A stretch of 14,375 bases of DNA from Paracoccaceae bacterium (lineage in GTDB: Bacteria; Pseudomonadota; Alphaproteobacteria; Rhodobacterales; Rhodobacteraceae): contig DLZA01000147.1 of the NCBI GenBank assembly GCA_003447515.1, positions 1 to 14,375 of the forward strand, in the 5' to 3' direction. Below the pieces are notes generated by a model that ran no database searches, had not been told where the DNA came from, and was given only the letters and a program-made list of their open reading frames with translations. A program made the position numbers and the translations under genes. Below, piece after piece: positions 1-7,173 of the stretch (position 1 is its first letter; each line of letters starts with the position of its first letter).

Positions 1-43
1 TGTGCCAGAGAAAAACAGCTTAACGTGAAAGGCTTCAAGACTA

Positions 44-1297
44 ATGCCTGCTTTCTGCCGTGATTGCTTAAACGTTTGCAAATCTAAACTGCGCTGCGAA
101 CACTGTGCTTCACCTCGCGTCTTGAAACACCCTGAGCTATTCGAGCTGTCCATCGCACATATGGATTGTGATGCCTTCTACGCATCCATCGAGAAGCGGG
201 ACAACCCAGACATTGCCGACAAACCTGTCATCGTTGGGGGCGGTAAACGCGGTGTCGTATCCACTGCCTGCTATATTGCCCGAATCAACGGGGTACACTC
301 CGCCATGCCCATGTTCAAAGCGCTAAAACTGTGCCCTGATGCTGTGGTTGTCCCCCCACGCATGGATATATATGTCAAGGTATCCAGACAAATTAAAAAG
401 TTCATGTCCGAACTCTCGCCCATGATTGAACCGCTATCGTTAGACGAAGCATTCATCGACCTAACAGGTACCGAAAAACTCCACGGTGCCCCCCCTGCAA
501 TCATGCTTGCACGCCTTGTGAAACGAATGGAAGACGAAATTGGCATTTCTGGATCTATCGGTCTATCTCACAACAAGTTTCTTGCAAAACTAGCATCTGA
601 CCTCGACAAACCTCGTGGGTTTTCAATAATCAGCCAAAGAGAAACGCTTGATCTGCTCGCTCCCCTCCCGATAAAAAAAATCTGGGGCGCTGGTCCCGTC
701 TTGCAACGAAAACTTCAAAGCGACGGCATTCGAACCTTTGCCGATTTGCGTCGTCGTGACCTCAAAGTGCTAGTTAAGCGCTACGGTACAATGGGGAACC
801 GCTTATGGCATCTCGCGCGCGGTCTCGATCATCGCAGTATTACTACCCGCGAGCCTGTGAAGACTATATCCAAAGAAATCACTTTTTTTGAAGACACATC
901 GGATACGGATCTCCTCGATGGACATCTCTGGCGCTTGGCAGAAAAAGTTTCGGATCGGTGCAAAGCCAGAAATTATGCCGGCAAGACTGTGAACTTAAAA
1001 GTGAAAAAGGCAGATTTCAAATTGCTCACTCGCTCCATTACATTGAATGAGCCAACGCAAATGACCGACCGCATATACACAAATGTACGCCAAATGCTTA
1101 ATAGTATAATAGATAATGCACCTTTCCGCCTGATCGGCGTCGGTATCAGTCATTTAACAAAACCAGAAGACGCTGACCAATTCATGGATCTGCTCGAACA
1201 AGACGCTGCCAAACGTGCTAAAGCCGAACGGGCGACTGACACCATCCGCAAACGCTTTGGCAAGGACTCCATCCTGAAAGGGCGCTCTTTACGTTAA
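44..1297 (+). CDS. dinB: DNA polymerase IV (Y-family translesion polymerase) with Cys-rich N-terminal extension
   Basis: Error-prone polymerase that copies past damaged template bases in the cytoplasm. The palm motif MDCDAFYASIE (residues 40-50) supplies metal ligand Asp41 and a probable steric-gate Tyr46, and SLDE (132-135) supplies the second catalytic acidic pair. Helix-hairpin-helix-like segments lie around 205-260 and the little-finger domain is at about 268-375. A possible beta-clamp peptide, QFMDLL, is at 379-384. About 33 residues precede the point where E. coli DinB would start, and they carry Cys5-x2-Cys8 and Cys18-x2-Cys21, which look like a small zinc knuckle. I recall similar extensions in other Rhodobacterales DinB proteins. 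The ATG at 44 is preferred because the next in-frame ATG (codon 40) would remove part of the fold. Only 43 bases lie upstream, with no clear ribosome site or LexA-type GTTC-N7-GTTC box. Family assignment is firm; the exact start is less so. Confidence 0.95.
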   Translation: MPAFCRDCLNVCKSKLRCEHCASPRVLKHPELFELSIAHMDCDAFYASIEKRDNPDIADKPVIVGGGKRGVVSTACYIARINGVHSAMPMFKALKLCPDAVVVPPRMDIYVKVSRQIKKFMSELSPMIEPLSLDEAFIDLTGTEKLHGAPPAIMLARLVKRMEDEIGISGSIGLSHNKFLAKLASDLDKPRGFSIISQRETLDLLAPLPIKKIWGAGPVLQRKLQSDGIRTFADLRRRDLKVLVKRYGTMGNRLWHLARGLDHRSITTREPVKTISKEITFFEDTSDTDLLDGHLWRLAEKVSDRCKARNYAGKTVNLKVKKADFKLLTRSITLNEPTQMTDRIYTNVRQMLNSIIDNAPFRLIGVGISHLTKPEDADQFMDLLEQDAAKRAKAERATDTIRKRFGKDSILKGRSLR

Positions 1298-1307
1298 GGA
1301 ACCAAAC

Positions 1308-1964
1308 ATGCTCACTATTTATTCTGTCCCGGTCGCCGTCTATGCAGCCAAATTGCGCATCCTTTTACGCCACAAAGGCATCCCGTTTGAACAACTCACC
1401 CCACCAGGTGGTTACGGTTCAGATGCTTACCGCGCAATAGTACCCTCTGGCAATATTCCAGCAATGATCCACAATGGCTTTATGCTCTCAGACTCCGAAG
1501 CCATTGCGGAATATCTTGAAGAAGCTTTCCCTGACATGCCAATGTTGCCGGAAACCACCCAAGACCGCGCCAAAGCCCGCGAGTTTAGCCGCTCTCATGA
1601 TACTAGGTTAGAACCCGCAGTCCGTGCCCTGTACCCGCAAGTTGCCTACAATACACGCAATTCTGCAGCAGTCACAACTGGTGGTATGGCAATTTCTAAG
1701 CAACTGGCCTCCTTAGCACTTCTGCTCTCACAAAGCACGTTGGACCCCAGCAAACTATGGATGTCTGACTGTGGCTTTGCCGTGACTTTTGCTTGGATTA
1801 AAGCGTTTGAATCCAGTCTAAATTTAACTATTCATTGGCCTGACAGCGTATGCGATTATGACAGCCGCCTGCAGAAATTTGATGCAGTCGCAGCAGAACT
1901 TGAAGCCTATCTCCCCGCAATGCGATCATATTTAGAAAAAGCAAAGCCACCTACTTTTCAGTAA
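1308..1964 (+). CDS. glutathione S-transferase family protein
   Basis: Cytosolic GST-fold protein of 218 residues, the usual length for the family. The N-terminal thioredoxin-like half (about 1-80) contains the cis-proline segment GNIPAM (Pro51) and the glutathione-binding SDSEAI motif (Ser63-Glu64). The C-terminal half is the all-helical domain. When the first helix is lined up on KGIPFE, the position where zeta and theta GSTs keep a catalytic serine is Ala10, followed by Val11 and Tyr12, so the usual catalytic residue seems absent. The ribosome site AAGGA (1296-1300) overlaps the dinB stop codon and the ATG follows 10 bases after that stop, so the two are probably co-transcribed. The last 14 bases overlap the convergent gene on the other strand. 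The substrate cannot be told from the sequence; conjugation, isomerisation or a non-enzymatic role are all possible. Confidence 0.88.
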   Translation: MLTIYSVPVAVYAAKLRILLRHKGIPFEQLTPPGGYGSDAYRAIVPSGNIPAMIHNGFMLSDSEAIAEYLEEAFPDMPMLPETTQDRAKAREFSRSHDTRLEPAVRALYPQVAYNTRNSAAVTTGGMAISKQLASLALLLSQSTLDPSKLWMSDCGFAVTFAWIKAFESSLNLTIHWPDSVCDYDSRLQKFDAVAAELEAYLPAMRSYLEKAKPPTFQ

Positions 1965-3870
1965 ACTTTAACTCAATCCGACGGTTCAACGCCAGCGCTT
2001 CCGGACCATCGCCATCCACAATCGGTTGGAATTCGCCAAAGCCGTTCGCTGCCAATCTGCTTGCTGGCACGCCAAGATCAGAAATCAAATATCTTACAAC
2101 AGAGAGCGCACGTGCTTGCGACAGCTCCCAGTTATCGGCGTATGCCCCATTGCCCGAAAGCGAAATTTTATCTGTGTGCCCATCAACACGTAAAATCCAA
2201 TCAATCTCAGCTGGGATTTGATCCGCAACATCCAAAATAATATTCGCAACCTTTGCGATTTCTTCCTGCCCACGGGGCCCTAGATCTGCTGAACCCGCAC
2301 CAAATAAAATCTCTGATGAAAACACAAAGCGATCTCCGTCAATTCGAATACCTTCGCGATCTCCAAGCACATCGCGCAAGCGACCAAAAAATTCAGATCG
2401 AAACTTGCGCAAATCTTTCGCTTCTTCTTCCAACCGTTTGCGTTCCACCTCTTCCAACGCTGCTTTTTTTTCATTTGCAGTGGCAAGTTTTTTTTGCTCC
2501 GCCGCTACTCGAGCCAGCGCAGTGTTTAAATTTTTGCCAAGGGATTCAATCTGAACCTTACTGTCCGCATCCGCTGCGTTGGCAAAGTCAAGCAAACCTT
2601 GCAGCGTATCCAATTGCTTACGCAGTTCTACCGTCTGTTCGTTCAACAACGCTACTTTGCGTTGTGCCTCTAAACTGACTCCCTGCTCTTGGCTCAGCTC
2701 TTGACGAGCAACAGCCAAAAGAGCTGCTTGTCGTTCAACTTCACTTAAATTCTCAGCGGCCTTCACATCAGCCTTAGACACATCGATTCGCGCTGCCGCC
2801 AGTAAGGTTAGCGTATCTTCTGCTTCTTTGCGTTGCGCTTCCAGGGCTAAAGTCATGGCCGTTAATTCATCCTCTGCTCCCTTCAGCTTTGCACGAAGGG
2901 CCGCCGCAGCTGCTGCCTCCGCGAGCTTAGCTTGTTCCAACTCGGACAACCCATTCAACATCTCTTCTAATTTTGAACGCAGTTGTTCCTCAGTTAGCTG
3001 CTTTTCCACCAAAACTTGTTGCGTTTTACCCAAATTCTTTTGCGTTTCTGAAAGCTCTGCCGCAGACTTTTCTATTGATCTCAACGCCACATTCAACGAA
3101 GCTTGCGAGCCCTCCAAATCTGTTTGGTATTGCGCCAATAAAGCCAACGAATCGGCCAATGAGCTTTCTTTATCTTTTACATGGGCTTGCAAATCTGCCA
3201 CTAGCGCTTCCAAAGCCTCGCGACGGGCAGCCGCCAAACGCGCTGTTTCTACGCCAACATCGATTTCATCACGTGCTTGCGCCAAAGCTAATTTCAGCGC
3301 TTCTTTTTCAGAAATTACAGCCAAATTTGCCTTTTGCAGCGCATCCTTATCCGCCAACAAAACAAGGTTTTGATCCGCAAGTGCCGTCTCTCGTTCCGCA
3401 GCTGTCACGGCTTCTTTCGCTAGCACCGCCACTCGCGATTGACTTCGTTCCAGATTACTCACCAAGTCATTATTTTGCGCCAACAAAGATGCAACTTTGT
3501 CTTCAAATTCCGCAATCTTTATAGCCTGGTTCTCCGACTGCTTCGACAAGTTCGAAATCAATGCTGTTTGCGACTCCGCCTCGCTGCGCGCTGTGTCCAA
3601 CGTAGCTGTCAACGCTGTTACAGCACCGGACAATTCTGCTGATCGAGCTTGTTCTAAGCCCAAAGCTGCCGCCAAACCTGACAATTCTGATGTCAGCGCA
3701 TCTAATTCTTCGTCTTGTCCCGTAATCGTATCGCGTAACACAAACTGCACCACCATAAAGATAGTCAGCACGAACATCAGCACCAATAGCAGCGCCGTCA
3801 TAGCATCAACAAATCCGGGCCATATATTTGCTGAGAAACGATTTGCAGCGCGGCGGTTTAAGGCCATCAT
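1951..3870 (-). CDS. MotB/OmpA-type stator protein with very long coiled coil and C-terminal peptidoglycan-binding domain
   Basis: Inner-membrane protein of 639 residues. It has a short cytoplasmic N-terminus and one membrane helix at about 19-45. That helix contains FVDAM, with Asp22 placed like the ion-carrying Asp of MotB and ExbD. A predicted helical region follows from about 52 to 495. No proline occurs between Pro18 and Pro532, and this part is rich in Ala, Leu, Glu, Lys and Gln. The C-terminal OmpA-like domain (about 515-637) carries GHTD (Asp567) and NWELSQARA (Arg587), the residues that hold diaminopimelate in this family, plus an ALNRRIEL ending. The start codon directly abuts the stop of the MotA-like gene (TAG-ATG-ATG), indicating translational coupling, with AAGGTG of the upstream gene as a likely ribosome site. 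The whole reads as a stator subunit tethered to the cell wall. MotB itself is unlikely because of the long coil and lack of flagellar neighbours. Cargo is unknown. Confidence 0.88.
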   Translation of the reverse strand: MMALNRRAANRFSANIWPGFVDAMTALLLVLMFVLTIFMVVQFVLRDTITGQDEELDALTSELSGLAAALGLEQARSAELSGAVTALTATLDTARSEAESQTALISNLSKQSENQAIKIAEFEDKVASLLAQNNDLVSNLERSQSRVAVLAKEAVTAAERETALADQNLVLLADKDALQKANLAVISEKEALKLALAQARDEIDVGVETARLAAARREALEALVADLQAHVKDKESSLADSLALLAQYQTDLEGSQASLNVALRSIEKSAAELSETQKNLGKTQQVLVEKQLTEEQLRSKLEEMLNGLSELEQAKLAEAAAAAALRAKLKGAEDELTAMTLALEAQRKEAEDTLTLLAAARIDVSKADVKAAENLSEVERQAALLAVARQELSQEQGVSLEAQRKVALLNEQTVELRKQLDTLQGLLDFANAADADSKVQIESLGKNLNTALARVAAEQKKLATANEKKAALEEVERKRLEEEAKDLRKFRSEFFGRLRDVLGDREGIRIDGDRFVFSSEILFGAGSADLGPRGQEEIAKVANIILDVADQIPAEIDWILRVDGHTDKISLSGNGAYADNWELSQARALSVVRYLISDLGVPASRLAANGFGEFQPIVDGDGPEALALNRRIELKFTEK

Positions 3871-5058
3871 CTACACCTTATCACCAGGATTTTCGGCAAC
3901 CCCAATCGCCCTGCGCAATGTGGACGTCAGCCCCAAAAGATCACTGCGCAAATCACTAAAAACATCTTGGCGGCTCGTAGTTATTTCTTCAAGAATACGC
4001 AGAAGCTGCGTGTCGATATTCCGCAGCCGCATCCTCGCTTCAACGTCCCAAACCTCATCACCCTCTTTGTTACCAAGCTTGTCGATCAACTGCTTTTGAC
4101 CGTAAGCAATCTGTTCAAGAAGTTTGTCACCTGTGCCTTGAAATTGCGTTGTGTTTTCGGCCAACCGCTCTACTACTTGCATTAACCGATCCACCCGCGC
4201 ATCTGTATAATCACGCTGCTCTTGGCTTTGAAGCAGTAATTCATGCAAGCTTTTAGTTTGAAATGTCACTTGATCTAACATACCCGCGAAAGCAGAATTA
4301 TCAGCCGCATCGCCGTCACCTGCAGAAGTCCCAATCCGCGTGATCGATGACAACCATTCTTCCAACTCACGATAAAAACGATTTTGTCCCCGACCCGCCA
4401 ATAGATCAAGCAAACCGACAACTAGTGACCCCGCAAGGCCAAGCAGTGAGGACCCGAATGCTGTCCCCATCCCACCCAATTGTCTCTCCAATCCCGTCAT
4501 CAGGTTTCCAAAAACGTCCATTGAATTGCTGCCCTCTTGCGGCGCAAGTGATCGGATTGTGTCCACAACGGCAGGTACCGTTGTCGCCAAACCAAAGAAT
4601 GTTCCTAAAAGGCCAAGGAAAATCAATAAATTAATTACATACCGCGTAATCTCTCGCCCTTCGTCCAGCCGTGTAGCAACACTATCTTGAATGCTTTGAG
4701 TGCTGGTAGATGTTAGCGACGTACGCGCGCCCCGTTTTCGCAACAAATGTGCTAATGGGGCCAATAAACCAGGTGGTTCAACAAATTCATGCCCAGGCCG
4801 ATCAAGCGCGAAGCCTTCGATCCAACTGACTGAGCTTACCAGCGTAAAAACCTGCCAGAAACACGCTAATACGCCAAATCCAAACACCAGCATGATGAAG
4901 CCATTTAGATACATGTTAGCCATGAAAATTGGCAGCAAAGACTGGTAAGACAAAAACGCACCAATTGCTACAATCACGACGAACACCAACATCATGAGTA
5001 TCTGCCGCACCGGCTGGGTAAAATGCGGGTCTGATTTTTGGTCTACCTGTAACATCAT
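3871..5058 (-). CDS. MotA/TolQ/ExbB-family proton channel protein
   Basis: Polytopic inner-membrane protein of 395 residues and partner of the MotB-like protein that follows it without a gap. Likely membrane helices are at about 18-40, 48-72, 139-165 and 198-222. The third contains GLLGTFFGL (149-157) and the fourth AFGSSLLGLAGS (200-211). These are the two conserved channel helices of the MotA/TolQ/ExbB family, with Ser204 near the position where ExbB and TolQ have a threonine. A cytoplasmic segment (about 75-138) separates helices 2 and 3. A tail of about 170 residues (223-395) is mostly helical and probably coiled. By homology the protein forms a ring around a dimer of the partner and couples ion flow to rotation or force. 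ZorA of Zorya defence has a related fold, but no other Zorya gene is here. The start has tandem ATGs; I use the first. The upstream ribosome site is weak. Confidence 0.87.
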   Translation of the reverse strand: MMLQVDQKSDPHFTQPVRQILMMLVFVVIVAIGAFLSYQSLLPIFMANMYLNGFIMLVFGFGVLACFWQVFTLVSSVSWIEGFALDRPGHEFVEPPGLLAPLAHLLRKRGARTSLTSTSTQSIQDSVATRLDEGREITRYVINLLIFLGLLGTFFGLATTVPAVVDTIRSLAPQEGSNSMDVFGNLMTGLERQLGGMGTAFGSSLLGLAGSLVVGLLDLLAGRGQNRFYRELEEWLSSITRIGTSAGDGDAADNSAFAGMLDQVTFQTKSLHELLLQSQEQRDYTDARVDRLMQVVERLAENTTQFQGTGDKLLEQIAYGQKQLIDKLGNKEGDEVWDVEARMRLRNIDTQLLRILEEITTSRQDVFSDLRSDLLGLTSTLRRAIGVAENPGDKV

Positions 5059-5211
5059 AGTTCGCCTGATACCTGCTTCGCCATACCCTATCGCTTCCCT
5101 TGATTTATGCCAAACGCAAATTTAAGGCCTATGGTTCCCAATAAACCATTGTAACTCGCATAGAAAATCTTCACCATTCCTTCAACTAAACTACTTTTTG
5201 GAGGAAGTACT
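5059..5211. promoter_or_regulatory. divergent promoter region between the motor operon and qmcA-nfeD
   Basis: This 153-base gap separates two operons transcribed away from each other, so it must hold promoters for both. A candidate minus-strand promoter is TTGGCA (5113-5108), a 17-base spacer and TAGGGT (5090-5085), ending 26 bases before the MotA-like ATG. The -10 box is a poor match, so this is tentative. I could not find a convincing plus-strand -35/-10 pair. No clear operator palindrome or small RNA is visible. Confidence 0.45.
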
Positions 5212-5214
5212 GTG
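5200..5214 (+). promoter_or_regulatory. strong ribosome binding site fixing a GTG start for qmcA
   Basis: GGAGG at 5200-5204 sits seven bases before GTG at 5212. The next ATG in frame is codon 11, inside the predicted membrane anchor. This nearly perfect Shine-Dalgarno therefore decides that translation begins at the GTG, giving the short N-terminus MELFGFESVG before the anchor. Confidence 0.8.
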
Positions 5215-6147
5215 GAGCTGTTCGGTTTCGAGTCTGTTGGCATGACCGCCATCGCAATTCTCATTTTTGCTATTGTCTTAATCTCTATGATGGTGCGATC
5301 GGTCCCACAAGGCGAAGAGTGGACTGTAGAACGGTTTGGCCGCTACACACGCACTCTATCCCCAGGGCTACGTTTTCTGATCCCAATCATGGATAAAGTT
5401 GGTGCAAAAATCAACATGATGGAAACCGTTCTAGACATCGATAGCCAAGAGGTGATCACCAGAGACAACGCCATGGTCGTCACTGACGCCGTAACATTTT
5501 ACCAAGTTGTTGATGCAGCTGCAGCCGCTTACGAGGTGCGCGATTTATACCGCGCGCTGGCGAACTTGACGCAAACCAACATCCGTTCGGTTGTTGGCTC
5601 AATGGACCTGGATGAAAGCTTATCAAACCGCGAAGTTATCAACGCAAAACTTCTATCGGTTATCGATGGAGCCGCAACTCCGTGGGGTATCAAGGTTACA
5701 CGTGTGGAGATCAAAGATCTCGCGCCACCGCCAGACATTTCAGAAGCAATGGCTCGTCAGATGAAAGCTGAGCGCGACAAGCGCGCTGAAATCCTGCAAG
5801 CCGAGGGTGAAAAGCAGTCAGCGATTCTTAAAGCAGAAGGCCTGCGCGAAGCACAAATTCGCGAAGCAGAAGGCCGAAAAGAAGCCGCATTTTTAGATGC
5901 TGAAGCCCGCGAACGGGAAGCCCAAGCTGAAGCTGAAGCAACACGTATGGTATCCACTGCGATTGCTGCAGGCGATGTGCAAGCCGTGAATTACTTTGTA
6001 GCACAAAAATATACTGAAGCCCTACGAGATGTAGCCTCCAGCCCATCAGCAAAAACAGTAATGATACCATTGGAGGCCTCTTCTTTGATCGGCTCCATTG
6101 GTGGTATTGCGGATATTGCAAAAGCCATCACTGGTGACAAACCGTAA
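5212..6147 (+). CDS. qmcA: SPFH/band 7 (stomatin-like) membrane protein, QmcA type
   Basis: Membrane-anchored scaffold protein of 311 residues; E. coli QmcA is about 305. An N-terminal membrane helix (about 9-29) is followed by the SPFH domain (about 33-175), including RSVPQGEEWTVERFGRY at its start and the DLAPPPDI segment (169-176) typical of the QmcA/paraslipin branch. A charged helix follows, made of five consecutive 11-residue units each beginning Ala-Glu (186-196, 197-207, 208-218, 219-229, 230-240), a regular hendecad coil as expected for SPFH oligomers. The C-terminus is hydrophobic and glycine-containing. Family members build large rings or cages in the inner membrane and often act with the FtsH protease. 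The next gene, nine bases downstream, encodes its NfeD partner, the same pairing as qmcA-ybbJ in E. coli. The GTG start is set by a strong ribosome site. Confidence 0.93.
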   Translation: MELFGFESVGMTAIAILIFAIVLISMMVRSVPQGEEWTVERFGRYTRTLSPGLRFLIPIMDKVGAKINMMETVLDIDSQEVITRDNAMVVTDAVTFYQVVDAAAAAYEVRDLYRALANLTQTNIRSVVGSMDLDESLSNREVINAKLLSVIDGAATPWGIKVTRVEIKDLAPPPDISEAMARQMKAERDKRAEILQAEGEKQSAILKAEGLREAQIREAEGRKEAAFLDAEAREREAQAEAEATRMVSTAIAAGDVQAVNYFVAQKYTEALRDVASSPSAKTVMIPLEASSLIGSIGGIADIAKAITGDKP

Positions 6148-6156
6148 GGAGAAAAC

Positions 6157-6639
6157 ATGCCCTTTTTGGACATCCTCGAAGGATTATCTTCTTGGTGGTG
6201 GGTCGCAGGAGCCTTTGCTCTCGGAGCACTTGAAATGGTCACCGGTACGGCTGTGCTGATCTGGGTAGCGCTTGCGACTCTAATCATGGCCATAATTAAC
6301 GCAGTATTCCCAACGCTTTCTGGTGAGCTTCAAATTGTGCTGTTTGCGGCGCTCTCAATTGCCATCACCTTAGCAGGACGCTGGGGGATGCAACAATTTG
6401 GTGACGGCGGCGCAGTACACAATACACTCAACCAACGCTCCAACCATCTAGTTGGCCGTACGGCTAAGGTGCTGGATTATGACGCAGGCTCCAACTCTGG
6501 CACCGTAGAGATCGAAGGCATGCGCTGGCGGGCAACTTGGGTCACAGGGCAATCATCTACTGCCGGTGACACCGTTCGCGTCAATGCTGCAGACGGCATG
6601 AACCTTTCGGTTGAAGCGACCGTTCATTCATCAATCTGA
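6157..6639 (+). CDS. NfeD family protein (YbbJ type), partner of the SPFH protein
   Basis: Short NfeD protein of 160 residues, the class without the N-terminal serine protease domain, like E. coli YbbJ. Hydrophobic membrane segments lie at about 13-30, 31-50 and 57-76. The soluble OB-fold domain is at about 97-156, starting LVGRTAKVLDY and containing GTVEIEGMRWRATW. This domain is thought to bind or organise the partner SPFH assembly in the membrane. It begins nine bases after the qmcA stop with AGGAG (6147-6151) as ribosome site, so the two genes form one transcript. The last nine bases overlap the 3' end of the convergent gamma-glutamylcyclotransferase gene. Identification is firm from the domain pattern and the gene pairing. 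Confidence 0.92.
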   Translation: MPFLDILEGLSSWWWVAGAFALGALEMVTGTAVLIWVALATLIMAIINAVFPTLSGELQIVLFAALSIAITLAGRWGMQQFGDGGAVHNTLNQRSNHLVGRTAKVLDYDAGSNSGTVEIEGMRWRATWVTGQSSTAGDTVRVNAADGMNLSVEATVHSSI

Positions 6640-7173
6640 TAGAATGCGAACCCTCCTAGCCAACCAATCTAAATCTGCATCATGCAATCCAATCTTGGCC
6701 AAATGCTCCACTGTTTTATAAAGGTATTCCGAATTAAGCCCACGACCCCCAACAGCCTTTGAGATCACCTGGGCTTGTTTTTCGAGTGCCATATCACCGC
6801 AATACTGATCATGGTCCGGATCGATCACATAAACCACACAATCAACCACTCTGCCATCGCGCAACGTAATCGAATGGATTTGTTCCAAATAAGCCGATGA
6901 AATCAGCTCTCGCTCTCGTAAATATTCGATGGTCACTTGCGCCATTTCTGGAAGTACAAAAAATGCGACGCCATCACATGATGCATCCTCTGCTGCGTCT
7001 AGCGCCAGAACGAGACCTGGATTTTCAACTGTGCCTCGATGATGGATCGACCACATACAAAAGCTGCGGCTAAACCCATTCATACGCGCAATCTGAAGCT
7101 CCACAAAATCGAACCCAGGTTCCCAAATCAAGGATCCATAACCAAATACCCAGAAACCCTTGGTGATATTCAT
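6631..7173 (-). CDS. chaC: gamma-glutamylcyclotransferase, ChaC family
   Basis: Cytoplasmic enzyme of 180 residues that in this family cleaves glutathione to 5-oxoproline and Cys-Gly. The substrate-binding signature FGYGSLIW is at 10-17. The YLREREL segment (84-90) holds the likely catalytic Glu89, matching the YLxxRE motif of human CHAC1. GGRGLNSEYLYKT (142-154) matches the G-x-x-G-x-N-x-EYL-x-x-T block near the end of ChaC proteins. Length and motif order are complete, so the gene appears intact. It has a strong ribosome site (AAGGAGG on its own strand) six bases before the ATG and stands alone between two plus-strand genes. Its 3' end overlaps nfeD by nine bases. The gene name follows family resemblance; whether the substrate is glutathione or another gamma-glutamyl compound is not shown by sequence. 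Confidence 0.92.
   Translation of the reverse strand: MNITKGFWVFGYGSLIWEPGFDFVELQIARMNGFSRSFCMWSIHHRGTVENPGLVLALDAAEDASCDGVAFFVLPEMAQVTIEYLRERELISSAYLEQIHSITLRDGRVVDCVVYVIDPDHDQYCGDMALEKQAQVISKAVGGRGLNSEYLYKTVEHLAKIGLHDADLDWLARRVRILSD

Noticed and set aside
1-63. 3' end of a gene upstream of dinB
   Set aside because: Several frames stop within the first 63 bases (at 23, 28 and 63), but the pieces are too short to recognise and none is favoured.
2828-4099. Long plus-strand reading frames opposite the motor genes (for example 2828-3373 and 3497-4099)
   Set aside because: They are rich in Ser, Ala and Cys as expected from antisense reading of Ala/Glu/Lys coiled-coil codons, have no recognisable domain, and lie wholly inside a well-supported gene.
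1951-5058. Zorya anti-phage system
   Set aside because: The two proteins resemble ZorA and ZorB in fold, but no ZorC, ZorD or ZorE-like gene (helicase or nuclease) lies beside them; both neighbours are housekeeping genes. The long coil is on the MotB-like side, unlike ZorA's long tail.
1951-5058. Flagellar MotA-MotB
   Set aside because: The MotB-like protein is about twice the usual length because of its coil, and no flagellar genes are nearby. The channel motifs are closer to the TolQ/ExbB pattern (GLLGTFFGL).
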